Positions 33,440-43,797 of a DNA stretch of 64,000 bases are shown here, one piece after another. Both the position numbers and the translations under genes were made by a program. Numbering within the stretch: the stretch's first letter is position 1; every line of letters begins with the position of its first letter. This stretch comes from Acholoe squamosa (taxonomy: Eukaryota > Annelida > Polychaeta > Phyllodocida > Polynoidae). The notes below the pieces were generated by a model. It worked only from the letters and a program-made list of their open reading frames with translations. It was not told where the DNA came from and ran no database searches. Location of the stretch: NCBI GenBank assembly GCA_949317995.1, contig OX439036.1, positions 92,851,920-92,915,919 on the forward strand. The letters are read 5' to 3'.

Positions 33440-34560
33440 AGAGGGCGGACAGAAGAGAGGGGAGATAGATAAGAGACAGATGTTATAAGGATCTAGACAG
33501 ACAGAGACGGGCACAGACCTATGAGCAAAAGCAAGTAGAGACAGGGCATAAGAATTGCTGTCATATATATACAGCCAAGAGCCCCTGTTTGGTCATTCCG
33601 TACCGTCATTGCCTAACAGTTGCAGCCCAATTTAGGATGTTTGTGACTGGGAGATCACGTGTAGCGAGGGTGGACTGCAAGCAATGTGAGTGAGTAGTAT
33701 ACTGGGTTAGGTGAGCATACTCACAGGCCACGGCAAGCAAAGAATGCCCCCCTCTTTGATAACCATGGATCAGCATGCGGCTCTTTAAGGTTTAAACACA
33801 ACTTACTAGCCGTTTGTAGCACTGTGTAATCAGTAAAACAGCCCAATGTAATTGTAAGGCAATGCTCAAAACTGCCAAATAGAGAAAGTATATTGTTCTA
33901 GACGTGCAAAATTTCGATTCTGCAGACTTAAAGTGTCCTTTCTTGCTGCTTCCATGCTCTAGAGTCCCTAATACCCCTGTCTCATTCGCCATTTCTTTTT
34001 ATATATAGGGGTTTGTATGGCTTTACTATTCCCTGGAAAATTGAAATGGGGAAATCCAGGATCCTCCATATAGAGACGTACAGAGGCCTGTAAATTATTT
34101 AGTTATACATGTGCCTGAAAAAGGTCAAGGATCGAGATTCAAGACACTTTTTAATTGGCTCTAGCCGACCCTCCCGACCCATTTTACGATTCCTTTAAGA
34201 CAAAATCATGCACTTAAACATGTTTATTATGGCAATAACATGTAGTTATATTGCGCTTCTTGTCAGTATACAGCATAATAATGCAATTATACACTCATAT
34301 CTCAAAATGATAAGAATCATAACCTGAAACTCAGTAATTTGTGTATTTTTTTTCCTAAAAGGGGATTCTACCTTTGAATTTAATATATAACATGGAGGTC
34401 CATTATATACAACTGCGGGCGGTTAGAATTCACCCGTCCATTTTCCTGGGAAGTAATTGGAGAGAAGCAGAGCATTATGGAAAGTAGGGTGAATTATGAA
34501 ATACCATCCTTGTTGGAACCTTACGCCAACCAAGCCATGGATGGGCACTGCTATACCTCT
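33440..34560. other. Non-coding stretch
   Basis: No supported gene. A CCGACCCTCCCGACCC block near 34165 resembles the end of the A/T-rich repeat at 22.6 kb. Confidence 0.4.
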
Positions 34561-34564
34561 AAGA

Positions 34565-34792
34565 ATCGCAGAGTGACTTAATGTATTATAACTCTTGGTT
34601 GAATGCAGCCCTGGTGAGCAATGTGCCACAGTTCCCACAATTGAATATCAGTGTGGTGTATGATGCATGCTTTGTAATTGTATGCTGTTCCACTACAGTG
34701 CTGGTGAGCAGACTCTAGCCAGCGCTATTAGGACACCAAGACGACAAGGAGAACAGGTATAAACCTGGAGGAACTGTGTGGCCCTTAAAGGG
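34565..34792. repeat. Family 1 MITE, nearly full length
   Basis: GGTTGAATGCAGCCCTGGTGAG (about 34599), GTATGATGCATGCTTTG, then CTACAGTGCTGGTGAGCAGACTC (about 34693) and AGCCAGCGCTATTAGGACACC. The right end is GCCCTTAAAGGG, without TTAA after it. Confidence 0.65.
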
Positions 34793-34989
34793 TAAAACAG
34801 AACCACTAGTCAATAGAAAGACACCTATCCCCTCAGAATAATGGTATGTTAGCTTTTGGGATTTGGATGTACGTTGCCACATAAATATGATCTGTCCATA
34901 TACATCAGACATCAGCATAACCCCAATAATGGGATGAGACGTGCTCTTCACTATAGATCTCCACACTCAAACACCCTGGCTGACAATAG

Positions 34990-36270
34990 TGGTGTATGGG
35001 GTGCTACTCACTGACATTTTGAACGTTGCATCAGGTGTTCTCTACCCTCTTCATTATCAGTGCCATGTAACCCGACCTGACCAACTAAAGACCCATGTAG
35101 CTGTTTTTAAATAGGTCATATAATTCAAAAAGGCCTACAGAATGGCCCAGACTCTATGGCCCAGACTTATTACAGTCTCTGGTGGCGGGAAAGGGAATTG
35201 ACAGATTGAGGTTGTGAGATCCAACATCATGTCTACCCCCAGCTCTCCTTTGTGTGTGTTTTGTATGGTACATCCACCTGTCTGACATCAGCCTTAATCT
35301 AAGACATCCACATGATGATCCCTATCTCCCACTATACTTAGGAGGTAGGGTCACCCTATCTCCTATTGTAGAAGGCAGGGTGTAGGTCCTATAAAGGTAT
35401 TTGAATCAAGGCCTGTCAATCATATAAATTGGCCTTTGGCATTGCCATGTACCTGGATGAACCAATATAATATGTAGGCCTAGGAGGCAAGGAAAAGGGA
35501 AATGGGTGGGTCTAGGTTGACTACCAACTGGACAATTGATTTTGCTTTTGAAAGTTTTATCACAATGCGATATAATGTAATGAAAGCCAGACGACCCAAT
35601 AACGGATCCTGGGGGTGGGCGTGATGAGGTGCACCCGACCAACCGGTGCCCTGATAATCGGCCTTTTTCCTTCTTAACTATTGAAAAGTTCCTTCTATGT
35701 ATCCCTCTCCCATACTTTTACTATCAGCATGGCTGCATGAAAGAGCTGGGGCCTCTCTACAGTCAGTATATATCTGTTGAAGATCGCCTCATTAGCGCGG
35801 CGACTCTAAGTCCAACTAGTGAGACTTGTAGACTAGTCAATGATTCAGGGTTGCCATAGTGTAAGGGATAGGAGACCCCTGATTTCTATTTTTGTTCACT
35901 GTTCTTCACCTGTGGACTATTTTGGCACAACATTGAGGCATTGTTATCAGCATATGTAGGTACTACTGGTGGATGACTTGTTTTGGGGATATTTGTTTTA
36001 GTTTGGGTTGTATGATTGGATTAGACATTTCAGCTCTTGGAGCCCTATGGAAGATTAGCATTAGACAAAATTAAGATCCACCAATACATCCCTGTAGGCT
36101 TTATCTAAGAATTCTGTGGTCTGAAATAGCTGTATATATGTACTACAGGTTTCATCTCAGGGGGTTATGGGACATTTGGATCATATTTTCTGTATTTGAA
36201 CAGGATATTCACTGTTAAAAATCTCTATAAATCTCTATGGAGAGATCACTGCTAAAGTTTGTGTATGTTG
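34990..36270. other. Non-coding stretch with a small palindrome
   Basis: GGAGGTAGGGTCACCCTATCTCC at 35341-35363 is an 11-bp-arm palindrome with one mismatch. No gene is supported; 35629-35859 is open for 76 codons without features. Confidence 0.4.
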
Positions 36271-36283
36271 TCTACAGAGGGGA

Positions 36284-36462
36284 CAGGCTTCCCTAGCCTA
36301 CTTAAAAGGGTCTATTTCTTCTCTTTCCTTTCCACTCGGATGTGTTTGGTGCACATATGCGCGGGCACTGAAACATTCCTCTGTTAAATTGTGTAATGTC
36401 GTTCTAGCCATGAATATGACCTTAGCTGTCGAAATGGCAGTAAACAGCTATTACTCACTCAC
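36284..36462 (+). mobile_element. Short retroposon (SINE-like), 179 bp, 13-bp target duplication
   Basis: Begins CAGGCTTCCCTAGCC and ends with a TTACTCACTCAC tail. The direct repeat TCTACAGAGGGGA flanks it exactly (36271-36283 and 36463-36475). A long, variable target duplication plus a short simple-repeat tail is the signature of LINE-driven target-primed insertion. The second copy at 49.9 kb starts at the same point, so this looks like a complete short family and not a random truncation. The 3' part (ATGAATATGACCTTAGCTGT to GTAAAC) may be shared with a partner LINE. No Pol III boxes are obvious. Confidence 0.85.
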
Positions 36463-36470
36463 TCTACAGA

Positions 36471-36506
36471 GGGGAGGGGGTTACTGGTTTAGGGGGTAGG
36501 GGGTTG
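36471..36506 (+). other. Candidate G-quadruplex
   Basis: Four G runs of 4-5 bases (GGGGAGGGGG, an 11-base loop, GGGGGTAGGGGG) fit a potential quadruplex on the plus strand. Confidence 0.5.
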
Positions 36507-36664
36507 TGCAATGTACCAGTTCATAGCTGCCCCCTTCCCCCTCCCTACCACCAGCCACAAACAACCCACTAGGCATTTGTCAAAACAATCACCAACAATT
36601 ATGTACTGCCTCCACTGGTCATTCTAGGGTGCTTTTGGTGCATGGTCATGGGTCATTGACCACC

Positions 36665-36830
36665 ATAGACTCTTTAAAGGCTGGATAGTGCTATGTGTCA
36701 TCATGAAACATGAGTACAGCCCTGGGTGTGCTGACTACTAAAGTATACGGCAAGTGATTAACTCTTTTAAGGGTTGCATAGTGCTACATGTCATCATGAT
36801 GTATGAGTAGTGCCATGGATGTGCCCAATG
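36665..36830. repeat. Two family 1 left ends in tandem
   Basis: CTCTTTAAAGGCTGGATAGTGC..GTCATCATGAAACATGAGTACAG (about 36671) and CTCTTTTAAGGGTTGCATAGTGC..GTCATCATGATGTATGAGTAG (about 36762) are two successive copies about 105-110 bp apart. Confidence 0.55.
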
Positions 36831-37618
36831 ACTCTTTGATTACCTTTGTAATTTTCACATATTTTCTATTATTCTATCACTAAGTAATACTAGACACAAG
36901 ATTACAAGTCGCTGCACCATGTCTTACAGGAATATTCTCTACTATTCTATTAAAATCTACAAAACTATGGTTTTATTTCTGACCATATTGGCCCTCACTC
37001 CCTGTCCAGGTTATAGGGGAGGGGATAATGATAGTACTAATGATGTATAGAGGGCAAACTGCCCCCAACCACCAGCATCCCTTGTGTATGTAGATTTATA
37101 TATAGAGACCATTTGTCACAGGCCACTAACTGCAGACTAGTATAGGGTGTTGGTCATCCACATAGGGAAGCCCACCAGACAGCCCAGGAACTAACCTTTG
37201 TTGTAAAAGACTATATGATAGCGAACACACCCTTGTATTTTGATGGTGTTTTTTTGTCAGTTCAGGCAATGTGCGCTTATTTTCAAATCTAGATAATCTA
37301 TACCATAATTAGTGCAGGCCAGTGACCTAGGTTCCTTCTTGATCCATTGAAGACCAGCATATAGTATAGAATTCCTTAGTAACCACCGAAACAAAAACAC
37401 AAAAGTAAAGTTGATCTTCAACTCTGAAAACATTTTGGTGGTCTTTAGACAGCTGTTCGTTTGATAGCTTTCAACAAGTATAATCTCTGCTGCTAACTTA
37501 GAACAACAAAGCAATCCTCCCTAGATATCCTTATGTTTTTCAGAGTATACCCTTTCTCAGCACATATTTAGTGCATCTCTGACAAACACTACATCCCCTA
37601 TGGCAGGTTTCTGAACAG

Positions 37619-37724
37619 AAATCACGTGCCTTTAGCTAGCGGCACTGATCCCATTGGGGCCGTTACGCTATGGGAGTAAGATCACTGGTAGTGGATCAGG
37701 CTGCTGCTAGAGGCACATGATCTC
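37619..37724. repeat. Foldback element, copy 1 (~106 bp)
   Basis: ATCACGTGCCTTTAGC... is inverted against ...GCTAGAGGCACATGAT, with the loop ATTGGGGCCGTTACGCTATG. The arms are about 30 bp with several mismatches. It shares arms and loop with the copy 360 bp downstream. Confidence 0.75.
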
Positions 37725-37977
37725 TGCGAGCCTAGTTTTGAGTCCCAAGTAGGTCAAGAGGTCATGACATCACATGCAGTGATGGTGGCCAGCTGGTGGC
37801 TGGAGTCGGCCGCCAGTGTGCAGTGATAGTGGAATTATAACGAATTGGGATGAATAGTGAACTCAATAATCATACTCCAAGCTCTAATAGAACTAGAAAC
37901 AATTTAAGTGCTAATGCTACTGTCCCTATACCATCCATCAGTTGGCCATGAATTGGCATTTTTTGGTGTTGACATCC

Positions 37978-38068
37978 CTGAGATCATGTGCCTCTAGCAA
38001 GGTGACACTGATCTCATTGGGGCCGTAATGCTATGGGAAACGGGATCAGTGTCGCCTTGCTAGAGGCG
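37978..38068. repeat. Foldback element, copy 2 (~90 bp)
   Basis: GCCTCTAGCAAGG..GACACTGATC (37990-38015) pairs with GATCAGTGTCGCC..TTGCTAGAGGC (38042-38067). The arms are 26 bp with two differences, both of which would be G-U pairs in RNA. The loop ATTGGGGCCGTAATGCTATG matches copy 1. Confidence 0.8.
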
Positions 38069-38079
38069 GGTTACACTCT

Positions 38080-38815
38080 GTTCAGAGGGGACCCTATGGT
38101 TATCTAGCACCATTATGACTCTATACAGGGAAGGGTCTGGTTAGCTTGAGACAATAAATGCTACTATATGCAGTCCACATAATACCTGATGATTGCCCCC
38201 TTTGTCTGACCTGCTGCACTCCTACCAGACGCACCCTATGGCATAGGGACTGACCCCTGCAGACATAGCAGTAGTATAAAAAGGGGGATGTGTTTTATGG
38301 CTTCCCACCTTTGTAGTCCAACACCTTATACTTAAAGTATGGGCAATAGACAGGGCATGGTGAAAGGTCGGTGTTCTATCAAACCCATTGACCCCACACT
38401 GATCCCCAACCTAGACTACTCATAGGATCTAGACCTTAGGTTGCTCAAGGCATTAATGCACTGTCCTTCAAGGTTTCCTCTGTCAATCATATGCAATTTT
38501 GGCCTCTCTTACTCTCATCTCGCCTCATCGATTCAGATGTTTTATAATGTGTAAATTAATCGATACAATCACATCCAACCAACTACCGCATAGAGCAATA
38601 ACCCATACCTGAAGTCCAAAGAACATTATACTTCATGATCTCCTGGGTTCTAGTATAGAAGGCCCTTCCAGACAGTGCCCAGACGATGGTCATTACTACC
38701 ACCATTACTAAGGTCAGTCTACCTCCTCTAGGCCTGGCCCCTAGGCTTCCCCTCCCCGCTACCCTCCTTATCCCCGGCTACAATCCTTAGGGACACAATG
38801 GGTAATGGTCCTTTA
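38080..38815. other. Non-coding stretch
   Basis: No gene or recognised repeat. Confidence 0.4.
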
Positions 38816-38817
38816 CT

Positions 38818-39056
38818 CCTAAAAGGGCCACACAGTACTCAAATGCACAATGGCATTTGGTCAACATGATTCCATGGAAGGGGCCAGGGTTGCATTCATG
38901 CATCATTCCGACTGCTCGAACGTGTATGAACTCCAGGGTCTGTTCAGTGCATCAATTCAGCTCTGGACAGTGACCAGCTGTCTCAATGCATCATGGTGAC
39001 AAAAGTATAAGATACATTGAAGCATTAGGTTGTGTGTGAAGGGTTATCTGAGGCCA
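38818..39056. repeat. Family 1 MITE, nearly full length
   Basis: CTAAAAGGGCCACACAGTAC at the left. GCCAGGGTTGCATTCATGCATCATTCCGAC (about 38882), then GTGCATCAATTCAGCTCTGG and TCAATGCATCATGGTGAC (about 38983). The right end is GTGAAGGG followed by TTAT. Confidence 0.65.
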
Positions 39057-39219
39057 TGTTTGCCCTATCAGGAGCCCTCTGGCCATTCACGAGACGACTA
39101 CAACTAGAAGTTGTATTAACCGTGCTGGTTGTAGTGTGCTTTACCTGTATTATTATGATGTTATTGGACGGCCTCCGGCCATGTAGATTTTTGATTATTG
39201 GAGAGAAACATTGAGACCT

Positions 39220-39310
39220 TTAATGATCAGCAGCTGTTTGCGCTAATGCATAATGCTGCATCAATGCATCATGCCGTCATATGCACGAATGCAGCGTTGG
39301 CTACAAGTCG
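39220..39310. repeat. Family 1 MITE fragment
   Basis: TGCATAATGCTGCATCAATGCATCATGCCG then ATGCACGAATGCAGCGTTGG. Confidence 0.5.
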
Positions 39311-41165
39311 ACTTGTCAGAAGCAAGAATTCACAAAATCAAGCAAGATGAATTAAAATACCTTAATAAAAATTCCAAAAACATTATATGCACAGAGAAAT
39401 AGCCCCCCCCCCCTTTCAGGGGTGTTTTTTTTTTTTTGTGATAGCAATGCTCTGTAATGACCTTATCAGGTGCCCACTGTTGGGATTCAATGAAAGGAAC
39501 CATATGGATTATACCCTTAATGTTGCTTTGGTAGCATTCCACTCTGAACATATAGACATAATGAAATTGAATAAAGTACTGCACAGAAACACATCCAGTA
39601 CATTTCAGTGGCATGGGGCTGTGAACGAATTATATTGATTAGGGCCTTCAGTAATCATTTCTTTCAAAATTAGCTTTTGATTGATGCTATAATATAGTAA
39701 TCGATGACATCTACACTTTCAGTGCTTAGATCTAGGCCATCATTATAATTGTTCCAGGGTATAATTAAAGTAATTCTAGTAGTGTTAGTGAGGCTCCAGG
39801 TGGAAACCGTGATAGACTTTACCAGCACGGAGCTATAGACACATGCAGCAAGAGAGAGCAAGGTTTTGTTCAAGTTGATCTTTGCGAATCTCTCATGATG
39901 GTCTATATCTATTACATTCCTATGTGCAGTACATTATGGGACTCACAAGTCAATTAGGTGAACCCATTGGCACTAAAAAAGTGCATTCTATTTAATTTAA
40001 ACATGCCAGAGCCACATATCTGCTAAGCCTTGGAAATCGGAAAAAAGGTTTACCAGAAATCCCTTTGTAAAGTCACCCTTTTCGCGGCATAAAGAGTAGT
40101 GAGTGGTGTCCTTTTCGTAATTTATTGCTCGTAACAGCTGAAATAAAAAGTGCATCGAGAATTATCATGATCATTACCTGCCACGCCTAATGCAATTAGA
40201 TAGAAGTATTTCAAGGACTTCAAAGACATCCATACATGTAAACTGTCAGGACACATGGAGTTATGCAGATCACTACAAAGTTTGTAAACAAAACAAGGAA
40301 TGTGATATCTCTGTATTTACTTGGGTTTATGAGCTGAAAATCTGTGTGATGGAAGGTATAGGCATACATGAAATTATGAGCACATTACCAGGGGCTGTAG
40401 TGGTCTAGAGAGGCAGTAATCAATGGACAAAATATCCAGATGACTACCCTAACTCAGTGTGTATATAATGGTAAGGACTATACTAACTGCAAAGCTAGGA
40501 CTATACTAACTCTGTTTTTGCTCAAGAGCAGAATTTAGATATTAGTTTAAAAAAGACATTTAGAGTGCTTTCCTGATGTACATTTATGATGCTGATGTAC
40601 GTTGTACAGTGTAGGGTCTATAGAGTATCATGGCAACACCCCTTGAAGTACAAAAGTAAAAAAGTATTCCATAACAGAGGTCATGTGGTTGGGACTAAAC
40701 TAACTAACATGAGTAGGGTAACTACTAAATCTTGAGTCTATAGGAATTCAACTGATGGAAATGTCTAGGAAATTGATCCTGGTCAGGAAGGCGTTGTGCT
40801 GGTGGAGTTAGTATAGTCACCAAATCATTCTTCAGGCTGATTTCTCTCTAATTCCATTGATTTAGAAAGGCCAGTAGCTTTCTATATGAGGACACACACC
40901 TTAACTATAATTGTGCCACTTCTCATGTCTGTCCATCAAGTATTTAGATGACGAAATAGAAGAATACATTTAAACATGATATACCTATCATCCGCCATCA
41001 TTGATCGACTAACTGCAGTTAACGTAGTCAGTGTCCTGACAGTGATGTAGAGCGTCACATTTTAAACATGCAACTGAAGCTTCTCTAGTCCTTCACACAT
41101 ACACGTAGATGTCCAGCACTTGGTTTTAACCGAGTAAATACAGCTAACAAAGCAGCCCCCCAATG
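39311..41165. other. Non-coding stretch
   Basis: No supported gene. Homopolymer C and T runs lie near 39404-39437, and a short AGGACTATACTAACT direct repeat at about 40476 and 40497. The open frames at 39387-39638 and 40190-40408 show no domains. Confidence 0.4.
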
Positions 41166-41169
41166 AGCA

Positions 41170-41310
41170 CGTTAGGCCATTTATGAATCCTCTATTGCAT
41201 CAAGTTGATTGCATTACTGCCTATTGGTCACCAAGATGAAAGATGCAGTCCTGGCGATTCTACTTGCAAGCATTACAAATTGGCATTTGTGCATTTTGAG
41301 AAGAGAATGG
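41170..41310. repeat. Family 1 MITE remnant
   Basis: AAGATGCAGTCCTGGCGATTC, then ACTTGCAAGCATTACAAATTGGCATTTGTGCATTTTGAG: worn arms of one palindrome. Confidence 0.4.
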
Positions 41311-41507
41311 GGTGCCATGGAAAATCTGAAGTTGCTTCAGGAGGAGGGTATCAATTTATGCATCCATTAGGAGTGTCAATGTATGCATACAAGTAGGCCA
41401 TACTACTAAACTTTATTTCAGACGCGATAATCAGTGTTGCCTAAATTTTCAGCTCCTGAACCTATGTGCGAATCAGGTGGGGGGAAGGGGAGTGTTCCTG
41501 GTCATAT

Positions 41508-41796
41508 ACCCATAGTCCACTAGGCCTCTATCGCCAGATTTTATATTGGGTCTGAGCGGGACTGGAGCTGATTTCTGGTGACATGCACTGATAAGAGCTG
41601 ATACGATGGAATGAACCAACTTGTCCCTGGACGTGGTTGTTTTCCAGGGACAAGGTAGCCATCATGCCATGTTTCATTGTGTCAATTTTTGAAACACCAG
41701 CAAAATTCAATATGGTGGATCCACTGGGGGTGGGTCTAGAATCCTCTAGGATTTGTATGGCTCAATCGGCTGACATAGGCCTAGTGGACTATAGTT
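41508..41796 (-). repeat. CATAGTCCAC family B MITE split by an insertion
   Basis: CCCATAGTCCACTAGGCCTC at 41509 and CATAGGCCTAGTGGACTATAG (about 41775-41795) are the two ends of a family B element, which is normally ~90-100 bp. Between CGCCAGATTTTATATTGGG and GGATTTGTATGGCTCAATCG there are about 190 extra bases. These contain CTTGTCCCTGG..CCAGGGACAAG (11-bp perfect arms, about 41620-41654). TGGGTCT occurs at both edges of the extra segment. Confidence 0.65.
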
Positions 41797-42500
41797 TTAA
41801 GTTTATTCGGTGGTGCCAATGGATGAGTGAATGATCAGACATGGAGAAGTCTAGTGTGCATGTATATCTCTATAATAGATTAGGGCTAACATGTTACACC
41901 AGCCATGGCGACCCAATTATCGTTGCTCCTACTCACCCCTTGATAACTAGGGGCATAGATGGGACTTAACTACCATGACCTTCACTAAGTGCTTAATGAT
42001 TAAGAGTGGCTAGTCTTTCTCTCCTTAGATCTGAGCATAATTAGCATTAAGGTCAGAAGAGCGTGAGTTATCATATGGGTGTCTATAATACCGGGTGTAC
42101 TGTGGCCTTTATGCACTTTTCAGACATATTCATTATCATTATCCTGCTAAAATGTACAGGCTGTCTGCTATTTTTTACTAAATCCAAGAAATTCCCAACC
42201 TTTTATGCATCCACCCTAACACCTGTTTTGGTGATGATTGATAAAGCAAATTTGGGACAATGACACAAATATGGGCCAACTGTCAGCAATAAAAAGTCAT
42301 CAGTACAAGGTTTAGCTCCACCATTGCCTTTATGCAAACAAAAGACATAGGACAGCTGGCTGATTCAGCTTTGTCACATCTACCTTTGTGGTGTGTAACA
42401 CTTTAAGGTATAATGTTACCTCATGGCTTTGATGCCTTTCTCCATGTGTTCAATGACCTCTGTATAGGATTAGACATTGTTGGGTGATTGCTATCATCTA

Positions 42501-42600
42501 ATCCTTTAAGGGTTGTAATTAATAGTTGTTAAGATGCATGATTGCAGTACTGGCAAGAAGCTGCTGTGCTCTGCATTCTTGCATCATGACTCAAGTAGGC
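42501..42600. repeat. Family 1 MITE, left part
   Basis: Starts TCCTTTAAGGGTTG. GATGCATGATTGCAGTACTGG and GTGCTCTGCATTCTTGCATCATGAC form the palindrome. Confidence 0.6.
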
Positions 42601-42777
42601 TGATACACAAACAATTTACATGTACAAATACATCACTTAGAATCTATTCCCTGACACCAACGAGCCAGTACTTATAAATCAGTAAATCAGTGCATCCTGA
42701 ACACCAGGTCTTAAGGCATACCATTCAAGTCTTATCCATCATAATATTATAACCATCGCCCTCACAACGTCATTTAG

Positions 42778-42897
42778 AGAATAGACAACGATCTTCTTCA
42801 CATCAAGACTGTCTGTTTTCCTATAATGCACGAATGCATCTGAGTGCATTATAGGACAACAGACAGTCGGGATGTGAAGAAGAAGTTGTCTATTGTC
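42778..42897. repeat. Long hairpin, arms of about 52 bp
   Basis: AATAGACAAC..TCTTCTTCACATC..GACTGTCTGTT..CCTATAATGCAC on the left pairs with the reverse complement on the right across a 12-base loop (GAATGCATCTGA), with about five mismatches. A transcript from either strand would fold into a near-continuous stem. It could be a foldback transposon or a small-RNA precursor. Confidence 0.75.
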
Positions 42898-42929
42898 TTT
42901 ATAAAACAATGTACATTTCATTCCAATCA

Positions 42930-43797
42930 CTTAAGTACCCAGTTAAGGTATGTCTAGACCAATTAATGGCCCTTGACTTATTTAGACCTATGGTGACCTT
43001 GCTCAGGTGTGCACTACACTGCTACAATGCACTCAAGGTCACTTCTATCATGCAGCAGAGCACTGCCAGCTGTTTTATAAAAAGATTTAGCGGTTCAAAG
43101 CTAGAATGTTGCTTGGTCATCTGCGAGGTCTCTGTCCTCGCTTTGGATCATCATAAATAAAAAGAAAATCTTTGCTCGTTTAAATATATCAGCAAGAGGA
43201 AGGGGATGTCCAGGAATATATCAATGACCTAGCTTTAAACCACTCCTCCACATCCTTTAAATGGTTTGAAAGAATTTTGAGGCTACCCCACCGTCCTAAG
43301 AAGAGAAACTTTAATTCTGTTTCTAATCCCTGCCCAATCTACCCAGATAAAGCCACCCCTACATCCTACAATACCCTCCCAGCAGGGCATGGCATGTTTT
43401 AAAACCTCCTTGGCCCCTACATTGGACGATTAGCTACAGCCTTACCTAACTCAAGGCAACTGCTAGGCTTCCCTCCTTTTTGGTGCAGATAAGGGTACCA
43501 TAATAGCCCGTGTAAGCACCCAGTACAAATAGTTTTCAATACCACTCTATCCCCAGCACATATACAAGACCAGTGCTTATTGGAGATTTTTAGTACTTAT
43601 TTCAATATCCCTTATCAGGTGCTTATCTAAGGGCAGTGTTTTTCCTGAATATCTAGTACGTTGGGGGGGGAGCTGTAATGGGCAGTAGGAGGGTCAATAG
43701 GGCTAGAAGCACTCACAGGCCATCACCACGAATAGTTGTGTATTGTGGGGCGTACACACAAATGGCCTCCAATATATATGTGTGGTCAGGTAACAGC
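42930..43797. other. Non-coding stretch left of the minisatellite
   Basis: No supported gene. A GGGGGGGG run lies at about 43663. Confidence 0.4.

Noticed and set aside
33080-33514. Open frames with Arg-Glu or Ser-Leu repeats
   Set aside because: They are products of the (GA)n tracts.
39032-39214. Hydrophobic 60-codon frame resembling a membrane segment
   Set aside because: It overlaps the end of a MITE, uses no convincing splice sites, and a single hydrophobic run is weak evidence.
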